A DNA stretch of 64,000 bases from Apiotrichum sp. Y4204. Its lineage: Eukaryota > Basidiomycota > Tremellomycetes > Trichosporonales > Trichosporonaceae. The notes under the pieces are model-generated. The model was not told where the DNA came from, searched no databases, and saw only the letters and a program-made list of their open reading frames with translations. How positions within the stretch are numbered: the stretch's first letter is position 1; each line of letters starts with the position of its first letter. Shown piece after piece: positions 34,401-43,614 of the stretch. The DNA lies in contig JAMYHL010000094.1 of the NCBI GenBank assembly GCA_025531455.1, positions 62,001 to 126,000 on the forward strand. Reading direction: 5' to 3'. A program made the position numbers and the translations under genes.

Positions 34401-35328
34401 CCAGAAGGCGGACGGGTGGAAGGAAAAAGTTGCGCGCCGGCTCGATGCCAATGATCCCAAAGCGAAGGCAATCGAGGAGTGAGTTGCGAGAGACGAATCT
34501 TGGGCTGACTCCAGGCGTTTCAAGGCGCTCCGAGCGGCGGTGAAGGAGGGACGCACAGTCGAGCCTGACTTTGCTCCCCCCGAGGTGGAGAACGACGGCC
34601 CTGTCCCGGCTGCCCCGGTGGCCAAACTCTCGTCCGCCATCTTTACCAAGTTCAACCACGCCGTGGATCATCCCGTCACGCCGCTGGCGCAGGCACTCGC
34701 TGATCCAACCATCCCGAACAAGTATCGCATCCAGGCGCGAGTGACGCGCATCGAGCCCGTGCCGTCCAAGCACGCAGGAAAGTATGCGATCACGCTGTGC
34801 ACCTTCTGCAACGCGGAGTTCACCGGATCACACTGCCAGTCGTGCAATGACAAGACGTACCAGTATGCTGAGGCACGATGGCGCCTGCTCGTCTTCCTCG
34901 AGATTGATCCTGAGGAGAAGCGCCGCGCACTGGAATCTCTCGCCGCCGCACGGGGCGACATCATACTCCCTACGGACCAGCAGTACCCTAACGAGGTCGC
35001 CGTCCTCCTTGCGGACGCGGAGGCTGCCGCCTGCCTCCCCGATCTTCCGCGACTACATACTGGCCCGAACGAGGTAGAACGCGCACGCACAACGATCCGC
35101 GGCCTGCACTCGCGCGTCGAGGACCGCCTCCTCGGCGCCAACTTTAACGGAGAGCGCACGCGGCCCCTGATCAACTGGAGCGTGATGAAGTACGCCGTCG
35201 AGTGCGCCGTGCCGCCCGCCTCGGCGTCCGAGCGCGACTGGGGCCGCGAGCGCGAACGGAAGAAGCGCGGAGCAGTGGAGAAGGAGGGCGTGCTCGTTTG
35301 GAGAGTATTTGGCATGGCGGCGCGGTAG
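31463..35328 (+). CDS. POT1: Telomere end-binding protein Pot1, with long N-terminal extension
   Basis: Pot1 binds the single-stranded telomeric G-rich overhang, caps it and regulates telomerase. Six exons (31463-31910, 31945-33464, 33501-33600, 33638-33789, 33823-34478, 34515-35328) give 1229 residues. The first OB fold begins near residue 657 with GHMYTPLNMLQNGRTMNMMA and continues RDHYRSVVVTDPSL and RGLEYGCPILFRGVKI, closely paralleling the KYTPLNQL and VTIVDQ pattern of animal POT1. A second OB fold spans about 816-960 (HLGEVHDGCFFDGTVKVLGI and MELYVTDGTVN). A third unit contains a zinc knuckle, CTFCNAEFTGSHCQSC, near 1051. Upstream of OB1 lie a folded-looking block (about 1-150, with VPGILLRGKLCGKLRVVFAE) and about 500 Ser/Pro/Arg-rich disordered residues. 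Known Pot1 proteins are about 550-650 residues, so half of this protein is extra. The fusion rests on the 34-nt intron at 31911-31944, which keeps frame. Confidence 0.85.
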
Positions 35329-36093
35329 ATAGTTTTTGTATTGTACAGTATGTGATTACACCTCGGGGACTCAAATTCCACTACAAGGAAGCAACGCTGG
35401 TGAACTCGCGAAGGACAACGGATTGTGTGGTGGCGCCACCAGGGCTGGCGAGCGGAGCGAGCGAAGCATTCTGCAGGGGCACGGACGCAGACGGGTGGCA
35501 ACTCGACCTGGTTATGCGAGCGCCTTGCCGCCAGGCGTGTGGCGTTTCATGACAGGCCCTGTTGAGAACACTCACCCCGTCACCTCACTTGTCCCACCTG
35601 TATCATCGCGTTCATCATCGCGCCTTGTGGCTCGAGACAGTTGCGCTCTTCGGGCAGCGTATCTCCCGACCTTGTTGTCCCGGCAAAGAGCATTTCTCAC
35701 TATCAATGACCTTCAAGTGGTAAGTACTCGCGCTTCTCTGATGTCCGCGTCCCTTGGAGTTAGACTCTGCCCCTCACCTCTTCCTACTCCCAACCCTATG
35801 TCGCCCCTCTAACTATCGCCGTTTGCACCAGCTGCCTCGCCTCGGCCCTTAATTGAGAACAGTGCATGGGGGGGTGGCGTTCGCAGACGTCAAATGTAAA
35901 AAGAAGAGCGAAGCGAAAGGGCTATAGTAACTATAACAAAACGAAAAAGCTAACATGAGAAAACACAGTAAAGAAAATCAAAGAAAACAGGACATCTGGC
36001 GAGTCCGGCGAAATGGTCTGCGGACCCGAGTTGTGCTACTACACTACACGCAACAATTGGCACTTCTCTTTCTTTCTCCTACTACGCTTCTCA
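35329..36093. other. Convergent intergenic region, POT1 and SET3
   Basis: Both neighbours end here. Open frames on both strands (35336-35812 plus, 35381-35575 minus) have no family resemblance. An A-rich stretch (AACATGAGAAAACACAG and AAAGAAAATCAAAGAAAACA, about 35935-35990) is a likely 3'-end zone for one or both transcripts. Confidence 0.4.
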
Positions 36094-39000
36094 CTACATT
36101 CCCCGGCCACGACCGCGGAAGCCGCCGCGGCCACGCCAGCCGCCACCGCGGTCGCCGAAACCGCCTCGTCCGAAGCCGCCGCGAGGCGGGTACGGAGGGC
36201 GAAGGGGAGCGACGGGAGATACAGGACCAGGACCTGCGTGGGTTGGGCCAGCGCCGGGAGGGCCCTGATTCCAACTGCCGCGGGGTCCGGTTGGGGGGAT
36301 GCGAGGGCCAGTGGGCGGGGCCCGGGGTCCGTAGCCCGGGGTTGAGTGGTGGGGCGGTCCGTCGCGGTTCGCAAGGGCGGCCGGCATGTCGGGGAGAGAA
36401 TAGGTGGGGCGGGGAGGAGTTTGGATGGGGAGGGGCGCGCGAGAAGCGAGTGGGCTCACACCTGGCCCGGCGTGGTCATCGCGGGCGCCAAGTCCTCCAC
36501 CAGGCGTCATCGGCTCCTCGACGGAGCGTGGAACATAACTGGGAGAGGGACGGGGTGCGTACGAGGAGGACGGGGTCGGCAGGTGGTCCGATACACGGGG
36601 CACGTAGGACGAGCTGGGAGTAGAGGTAGTGAGGGGGCGAGCCGAGGAAGGAAGAGGAGTGGTGTTGGCGGTGGGCGTTGAGGCTGTCCGAGCCGAAGGC
36701 AGGTGCTCGAGAAGGTTGAGACGCGCGTTGTTGGCGGGAGTTGTGGACACCGACAGCACAGGCTTGTGTTCCGGTTCGACTGGAGCCGGAGCCGGAGCTG
36801 GGGCAGTTGCCTTTCCCTCCTTCACCTCCTTGTCCTTGGAGGGAGCAGGGTCGACAGGGGAAGCGGGCTCGGGTGCAGAGTGTTTGCGGATCTTGTGCGT
36901 CGCAAGGTACTCGCGCATCGACACCTTCTTCGGAGGGGGAGCCCGAGGCTCCTTGGAAGCTTCCTTCTCGGCCAGCTTGGAATCCGACTTCTCCACGGCC
37001 TTGGGCTCCGGGGTTGTGTCCGACTTGTCCTTCTCCGGCGTAGGCTCGCGGGTGCGGCTCTCGGACTCGGGCTTGGGTACCGCTTTGTCGCTGGGCGTAT
37101 CGGACGTCTTCGAGGTTGGCTTTGACTCATCATGGATGGCGATCTTCTCAGACTTCTCATCGCTCTTGGGCTTGTCCGTATCCTGTTTGGTCTTAACCTT
37201 GTCGGACTTGGCTTTGGCAGCCTTAACCTTCTCCGTCTCTGCCTTCGCCCTGTCCTCCATAGCCTTCTTCTCCCGCTCGGCCTTGAGTCGTTCCTTCTCC
37301 GCCCGTTCTTTCTCGAGTTCCTTCTCCCGCTCGGCTTTCTCCCTCTCCTCCTCACGCTCCTTCGCAAGGCGTTCCTCCTCCTCGCGTTTCCTCTCGCGCT
37401 CCTCCTCCTCCGCCTTCTCCTTCTCCCGTTTCTCCTCCAGCTCTCGCTCCTTGCGCTCTTCCTTTTCCTTTCTCTCCTTGGCGACCTTGGACTTCTTGTC
37501 CGACTTGTCAGAACGAGAGCTGTTCGGCTTGTCAGAACGAGCGCTGTCCGGCTTGTCGGAACGACTGTCGGTCTTGTCGGATCGGCTGCTCGATGGTTTG
37601 GAGGACTGGGTGTCGGCCTTGGCCTTGTCGGCTCTGGCCCTCTCTTCCCTCTCCGCCTTCTCGCGCTCCTCCTTGCGTTCGACCTTGCGCGGGCGGACGA
37701 CGTTCTCCTTCTCCGATTCGCTTTCGTCCGTCATAGATTTGCGCTTCTTGCTCCTCTTCGAAGGAGTAGTAGCAGCTGGACGACGCTTCGGGTTCGGGGC
37801 AGGTGGTGCGCTCTCGTCCGAGGATGACTCGTCGCTTGACGCAATGACATTCTTCCGAACACGGCGCTTGCGGTCCTTAGCAGGGCGTGGCGGCGTAGAC
37901 GTAGGTGGCATTGGTGCTGAACGGCGGCGATTGGGGGGCGGAGAGGACTCCTTTTCGGAAGGAGTCACACTGCCGAGGCTCGAAGAGTCGCCAGAAGGAG
38001 AAAGCACACGGCGTCCGCGGCGGATCGGCGCAGGTCGCACATCGGGTTCACCATCGGAGTCAACATCCGAGTTGCTGGCATTCGAACGCGCGATGGTTAT
38101 GGTCGTGGCGTCGGATTCGTTTCCGGAAAGAGCCTCAGAGCCGTCCGCATGGTCATCGTGGGGTATGGATGACAACACGGAGGAAGGAGGGACTGGAGGG
38201 TGAGCCGCATTGACCGGAGTGACGGGTTCCGCAGTCTCTGGCTTCTCAAACATCTCAACGTCGCCATCATCTGTGAGAGGAACATCGCCGTCATCCACGG
38301 GAGGGGCGTTCTCGTCGATTGCCGGCTTGGTCTTGACGTCGTCAGCCTGCACCTTGACTTCCTCCTCCGGCTCGGTCTCAGGCTCGACGGTTGGCTCGGC
38401 AACAGGCATTGCAGATTCGTCCACGTCCATCGCCTCAGTGTGGGTAGCTGCGTCATCGGAAGGCTCGGCGACCGGGGGAGTAACCTGTGCCGGTAAGGGG
38501 GCGGCTGCGACAAGTGCAGGGGTCATCTCGTCGTCGGTTTCGTCGGGGTCGGCAGCTTCAACAGCGGGCTCGGGCTCAACTTGTTCGGGCTCGGCGGTCT
38601 TGACGTGTTCAGGTTCCGCCTCAACAGCAGTTTCCTCAACAAGCTCGGCCTCCTCTGCCCGCTCGACAACCGACTCCTCCATCTCTGGTTCCGCCTCGGA
38701 CGCAGGACGCGACGGTTCCGGTTCCTCGGGATCCTGTTCCATCATATCGGAATCGTCCTTCTCGGGCCCTGCACGCCAGACCTCCCACTCGCCCGACGAG
38801 CGGTACCTCCTAGCCTTTGCAGCAGCAGCCTCCTCGAGTTCCCGCTTACGCCATCCTCGTACCGCGCCGAGCAGTTCGCCGAGATCTATGCGCTTCCGCG
38901 CACGTTGGCCGCTCACGCCGTGGAAAACTTGTCCATTCACCAGGCGGCGCATTTGTGAAAATGCACAGTCAGTCGTAACGGTGCAAGCGCAGGACTGGAA

Positions 39001-41184
39001 AGTGCCGAATATGTTGGTCAGGATAGCGTCGAACTTTGTGGTGAGGACCTCCATCGTCGCGGCGGGAATCGGGGGCGTCGGCATGTTCTTCAGCGTCGAG
39101 TCTATGACGGTGCGGAGCGTGTGGACGACGTGTTGATCGTCCCACTCCCACGCCAGCACAATCTCTTCGTTCTTTGAAATGTCACGCGCGGCGAAGACCC
39201 CAAAGCGGAGCTTAGGCGTCGTGGCGTCGTCGCCGCGGAAGAATATGGGGCGGAGGACAGCATTCGGGTGACAGCCATTGCGGATGAATCGCATTTCGGA
39301 GCCGTAGGACCGGGCATCGAGAAGGATGTTGACTGGAGGACCGACGGAGCGGCAGTAGGGTTTGGGAACGCCGAGCGCAGAGTACTGGTTGACGGCGTCT
39401 TGGCGATACGTGGCCGAGTCGACGATTTCTCCGCGGAACTCACCCACCAGGCCGCCCATGGGAATCGGATCGAGAGCGAACACACCGTACAGCGTTGGCC
39501 TTGGGTATATTCCAGAGCTCGGTTCGATGTACTTGAGAGGAAGGTAGCACATGGATGCCGATTCTTCAATTGAGCGGATGGTGGTGGGGGCCTCGAGTGC
39601 AGACAGTGATGAGCCGCTGAGGAAGACGGGGGGAACCGGAGGCGCAAGAATGGCGAAATCGGGAGGCGAGGAAAGCGTGTCGGGAGAGAGTCGTAGACCC
39701 GTCTCTGTTGGTGACGGTAAGCCAGAGTCGTGGTAGGCTGGACGCTGCTTACGCGGCGCCTCCTCCTCGCCATCCACCCATTCACGGTACAGCTGGGTCA
39801 TGGCCTGTCGACTTGCTCGGCCGCGTACGAGGTTGTCCTTGAGTGGAGTGTACTCGAGCTCCCACGGCAGGATGCGGAAGTACTCCTCGTCCTCGGTACC
39901 ATCCTTGAGGCTGGCGGCGTTGGAGCGCGGTTTGCCCGGTGGGCGAGAACGCTTCGGTTTCGTTGATGGTGGTGGGCCCATACTACTTGGCGAATCTCGA
40001 CTCTCTTCAGGAGCCTCTGGCGGCGGCTCTTTAACCGTCTCAGCTGTTCGTGGTCGTTTCGATTTTGATCGCTTCTTGGTCTCCGTTTCCTCTGGTGGTG
40101 GTCGTTCAGTTCCCCTTCGCGCCTCATACGATGCACGCGCTTGAAGCTGGAGTGCTCGCGCCTGTTCGGCACTGAAAGGGAGTGGTCGAGGGTGGCAAAG
40201 CTCGCAGAGGAAGACGTCTGGGAGGCGCGACTCGTCACGGTACCCGAAACAGAGGGCGTGTTCCCATGCATTGCAGCGCTCGCACAGGACGGTGAACCCA
40301 TCATCCTCTGTGAGACCGCAGATGCAGCGGATCAGAGTGTTGTCGGCCCCCATCCAGTGGGGCGGATGGCAATCTGCATCACGGGCCTCCGCCGATGACT
40401 GTCGCGAGGGTCCTGCGACAGCGTTTCGCTTGCGCTTTTGTTTGGTAGGTTTGCTGCTGGTGGTGCTGGCGGCGTCGGGGCTGGGGGCCGAAGGGGTAGG
40501 AAGAGCGGGAGGGGAGGAAGGTATCAGGTTGGACGTGGTGGATGGTGCAGTGGGAGGGGCGCTGGGGATCGGAGAATCTTGAGGGGGTGTGTGAGGATAG
40601 CTCGAATTGGGTGCTGCTGTCGACACTGGTGGTGCACGTATTGACGATGTGGCAGGCTCCTCTGCGATGGGCACGACTGGTGCGTGGTCGCCTATAGCAG
40701 AAAAGTTGAGCAACAGGGCAGCCGCCTCTTCGGATGGGCCTGATCCTGGAGTGGATTGCCGGCCTGCGAGGGGAGGGGGTGTCTTCCACTGACTGTTGCT
40801 GCTGGATGCGGCCATGGATGGGTCACCGCCTCGTGCAAGAGGGGCAAGTGTGCTGGACGGCGTCGCAAGGCCTCGTGAGGGGTCTGCTGTTCCTGCGGCT
40901 GAGTCAACAACGGTACGCACGACGGAACCAGTTAGCCCATTTGGTATCAGGCCTCCTGGTGGTGCCTGCGATCCCCGTGGAGCTCTCGACGCTCGCTTTC
41001 CATCGGTGCGCAACCGCCCGTCTGGGCGGTGCACCTCGTCCTCTGTCTCGTCACCATCGTCGTGGCGCATAGACACATCCTCGCCACCCACACCGCTGAC
41101 CTTCAGCACAGGCTTGAGCGGGATGGGCGACTTTAGACTGGATCCGCTACCTGGTGGTGGCCGGACCTCGAGTTCGCCACTCAT
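36094..41184 (-). CDS. SET3: PHD and SET domain protein, Set3 type
   Basis: Set3 scaffolds a histone deacetylase complex that reads H3K4 methylation. This is one uninterrupted reading frame, 1696 residues from MSGELEVRPP. A Ser/Pro-rich N terminus leads to a PHD finger near residue 275 (CICGLTEDDGFTVLCERCNA, then EHALCFGY and FLCELCH). The SET domain lies at about 555-685: GVFALDPIPMGGLVGEFRGE, RNGCHPNAVLRPI and ISKNEEIVLAWEWDD. The usual Asn-His-Ser-Cys run is altered and the catalytic Asp-Tyr after the Glu-Glu-Ile strand is missing, as in Set3/MLL5 proteins, so it is probably not a methyltransferase. Beyond are a Glu/Pro-rich region, about 100 residues of Lys/Glu coiled coil (EREKELEKERAEKERLKAER) and a C-terminal RGG tail (GRGGFGDRGGGWRGRGGF). 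The frame stays open to 41457, but that part lacks protein-like sequence. Confidence 0.87.
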   Translation of the reverse strand: MSGELEVRPPPGSGSSLKSPIPLKPVLKVSGVGGEDVSMRHDDGDETEDEVHRPDGRLRTDGKRASRAPRGSQAPPGGLIPNGLTGSVVRTVVDSAAGTADPSRGLATPSSTLAPLARGGDPSMAASSSNSQWKTPPPLAGRQSTPGSGPSEEAAALLLNFSAIGDHAPVVPIAEEPATSSIRAPPVSTAAPNSSYPHTPPQDSPIPSAPPTAPSTTSNLIPSSPPALPTPSAPSPDAASTTSSKPTKQKRKRNAVAGPSRQSSAEARDADCHPPHWMGADNTLIRCICGLTEDDGFTVLCERCNAWEHALCFGYRDESRLPDVFLCELCHPRPLPFSAEQARALQLQARASYEARRGTERPPPEETETKKRSKSKRPRTAETVKEPPPEAPEESRDSPSSMGPPPSTKPKRSRPPGKPRSNAASLKDGTEDEEYFRILPWELEYTPLKDNLVRGRASRQAMTQLYREWVDGEEEAPRKQRPAYHDSGLPSPTETGLRLSPDTLSSPPDFAILAPPVPPVFLSGSSLSALEAPTTIRSIEESASMCYLPLKYIEPSSGIYPRPTLYGVFALDPIPMGGLVGEFRGEIVDSATYRQDAVNQYSALGVPKPYCRSVGPPVNILLDARSYGSEMRFIRNGCHPNAVLRPIFFRGDDATTPKLRFGVFAARDISKNEEIVLAWEWDDQHVVHTLRTVIDSTLKNMPTPPIPAATMEVLTTKFDAILTNIFGTFQSCACTVTTDCAFSQMRRLVNGQVFHGVSGQRARKRIDLGELLGAVRGWRKRELEEAAAAKARRYRSSGEWEVWRAGPEKDDSDMMEQDPEEPEPSRPASEAEPEMEESVVERAEEAELVEETAVEAEPEHVKTAEPEQVEPEPAVEAADPDETDDEMTPALVAAAPLPAQVTPPVAEPSDDAATHTEAMDVDESAMPVAEPTVEPETEPEEEVKVQADDVKTKPAIDENAPPVDDGDVPLTDDGDVEMFEKPETAEPVTPVNAAHPPVPPSSVLSSIPHDDHADGSEALSGNESDATTITIARSNASNSDVDSDGEPDVRPAPIRRGRRVLSPSGDSSSLGSVTPSEKESSPPPNRRRSAPMPPTSTPPRPAKDRKRRVRKNVIASSDESSSDESAPPAPNPKRRPAATTPSKRSKKRKSMTDESESEKENVVRPRKVERKEEREKAEREERARADKAKADTQSSKPSSSRSDKTDSRSDKPDSARSDKPNSSRSDKSDKKSKVAKERKEKEERKERELEEKREKEKAEEEERERKREEEERLAKEREEEREKAEREKELEKERAEKERLKAEREKKAMEDRAKAETEKVKAAKAKSDKVKTKQDTDKPKSDEKSEKIAIHDESKPTSKTSDTPSDKAVPKPESESRTREPTPEKDKSDTTPEPKAVEKSDSKLAEKEASKEPRAPPPKKVSMREYLATHKIRKHSAPEPASPVDPAPSKDKEVKEGKATAPAPAPAPVEPEHKPVLSVSTTPANNARLNLLEHLPSARTASTPTANTTPLPSSARPLTTSTPSSSYVPRVSDHLPTPSSSYAPRPSPSYVPRSVEEPMTPGGGLGARDDHAGPGVSPLASRAPLPIQTPPRPTYSLPDMPAALANRDGPPHHSTPGYGPRAPPTGPRIPPTGPRGSWNQGPPGAGPTHAGPGPVSPVAPLRPPYPPRGGFGRGGFGDRGGGWRGRGGFRGRGRGM

Positions 41185-43614
41185 GTCCAACTGGTCGTGC
41201 CCGTGGAATATCGGGCAGGATGCTGTTGCAGGACAGCGGGTCGCGACGAGGAGAGGGATGGGATGAGAATGTCGATGGTTAGACGCGAATGGAGTGCGGA
41301 GAGGGGTCGAAAGGAGGGAGGGGTATAGGAAGGAGAGTCGAGCAAGGCGGGTACTGAGATTCGCGTTGTCTAGTCGAAGCCACGGGGGATGGTGTGCAAC
41401 GATGAGGAAGGTAGAGGGGGAAGACGAATCGGACGGCCAAAAGCGCGAGTTCACCAATCAAGGAGACCCGGGCAGACGATGGATGTCGGTGTGGACAAGC
41501 GGGTTGGATGCGCGAGTATAGTCGACATGCAATGCTGGCAGAAAGGAGGGTGGTGTCTCAGCGGAAGCGGGGATAGGACGAAGGGAGACAGCGGGATGAA
41601 GCGGACGCGCGAGCAAGAACGGGCTGGGCGGAAGTGAGTGCGGAAGAGGGGGGTATCGCCGTTCTTTTTTTTGGGGGGAAAGGAAGGGGACTGCGGGCGC
41701 GTCGCTGTGCGTGGAAGAGGGTGGTGTGAGAATAAGGGGAGAGAAATGGATGTGATGGCGATGAAAGGGATAATGGTGAAATGCAACCCAGTTGGGATGG
41801 CGAACTCGCCAGACACTACCCAAATACTGCCATCCTGGCGATCCTGATCCATGCCTTTGCCATACATGACCATTCAATACAATTCGTACACTGACACCCA
41901 CCAAGGAGGCCAGGAGGGCTGAGCTCGCGCACAATGCTCGTTGACTTTTGCCATACAGGGTAAAGAAAAAAAATGACCAAAAAAAAAAAAGTGATCTGGA
42001 GCGAGGCACGAACACCTGGGGGAGGAGATGGGAGCTGGGAGAGGAGAAAAGGAGAGGAAAAATAAATAAATAAAAAGTGTGGGTGTTTGAAGCGAGAAGG
42101 GGCAACCAGGGCAAAGGATCGAAAGGAGCTATCCGAGCGGGCGGACTGGAAGGGGGGCAGGGGGGGCAAGAGCACAGGGGGGGCAAGAGCACAGCGTACA
42201 GCCAGAGGTATGACGAGCAACGAGCAACTGAGCGAAAACACGCGCCATCACGCTAGCACGAGGGCAGGGCCGGAGAGGAGTGGTGCAGTGGTGTGCCATC
42301 ACTTCCCCTTCCCCCTTCTGGCTTCTGGCCTCATACCGTTGTTTTCGTCCTTTTCACCACCTCTCGTCTTGTGCCCATTCACATTCTGACCCACACGACT
42401 CGTAAGCACTCAGCTTTCGTTCTTTTTCACTTTTCATACCACACTTACAAAATATCGGCGTGGAGCTACGGCAAATGCGCGACTCGCGGTGACCGGAGCG
42501 CTGGAGCAACGAGCGAAGGGAAAACAATCGAAGCGAGAGGGAAAGAGAGGTGGACAGCACAGAGGAGGGGGACGAACTGTTCATTCCTCTTCCCAGCATC
42601 CCAACTCCATTGCCGCATACGGGCATCGACCCATCCTACATCGGATGATGCAGTCATGCAGTCACTCTGCGTCTCATTTCCTCACCAAATCATTCCCAGG
42701 TGTCTTGTCCGTTCCAGCAGGTGATGGGTAGTGTGGGTTTGGGACTGGATCGAGTGGATGTCATGGTGGGGTCTGCATAGTGGGAGATCATGGGAGTTTG
42801 GGACTTGTAATGGTAGGAACCGTGAGAGGCGTATGGCAGTGAGAATCACAATGAGGGGAGGGGGTGGTCCTGGTCCCTTTCTCACTCCAAAGCGATCCAA
42901 GCTCCACGCTCCACACTCAAGAGTCAGCAGTCCGTTCTCGTACGCGCCTTGTTGAGAGAGAAAGAGGAAGAGAGCCGAGAGTCTCCAGTAGCGTTGGCGC
43001 TCAAAGGGCGGCCTTGGGAAGACGACGGATGTGCAGATTTGGTTTTGATTTCTGGTAGATTTGGTTTTCAGAATCAAACTTTGCGCAGGATCGATCTCTG
43101 GTCCACACGAATCGAGTCAGGTCCAGTCAGCACAGATCACGGATCGCGGATATAGAAGGAGGGTCTGGAAGGGGAGGATCTGATAAATATATTCCTGTTC
43201 AGAAGAAATGGGCGGTTCAAATAAATAAATTGACCTTCCCACATTGCATTATGTAATAACATCCAATATTGACCCCGCGTTGCAATGAATGCAGACTCTG
43301 TTTCTCGTCCACCTCTTGTCGCCATCGCCGCTGCCGTCCTCGCCATTACGGGTCTTGAGATCTTGCTCCGCGCTGCTCTTTGCTCCATCACCTCTTCACA
43401 TCCCATTCCCTCCATCCGCGTCTCGTAGGGTACAACACATCAACCCTGGATCGAGCAGGAGGACAGGGAAACCATTGTGCTTACACTACTTTGTAACGAC
43501 CGCGAGAAGAAGTAAAAAAGAGGTCAACAAAACACCTCCGCGATCTACAGCCGCCGCCGAACCGCGACGACCGCGACGACCGCCTGACGGCCTGCACCCT
43601 CCCCATCCGCCATC
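41185..43614. promoter_or_regulatory. Long divergent region, SET3 and BRR2
   Basis: This 2.4 kb gap lies between two start codons on opposite strands. No coding sequence is supported; the many open frames on both strands are purine- or pyrimidine-biased (AGAGGAAG / CTTCCTCT) and lack family matches. It contains A runs near 41967-41990 and an AAATAAATAAATAAA stretch near 42060, plus the tandem words GGGGGGGCAAGAGCACAG at about 42160-42190. Long leaders for both genes, or an unannotated non-coding RNA, could lie here. Confidence 0.45.

Noticed and set aside
36629..38203. A 524-codon plus-strand frame opposite SET3
   Set aside because: It is the complement of the Lys/Glu coiled-coil region, giving an artificial Ser/Phe/Leu-rich product.
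41185..41457. A 91-codon in-frame extension of SET3
   Set aside because: The stretch is Ser/Leu/Pro-rich leader-like sequence; MSGELEVRPP is the first protein-like start. It cannot be fully excluded without a mapped transcript start.
43289..43614. An apparent upstream extension of BRR2
   Set aside because: It is in frame with exon 2 only by reading through intron 1 and crosses the true first exon in the wrong phase. MSKPPKKDQSQFNYG is the conserved Brr2 start.
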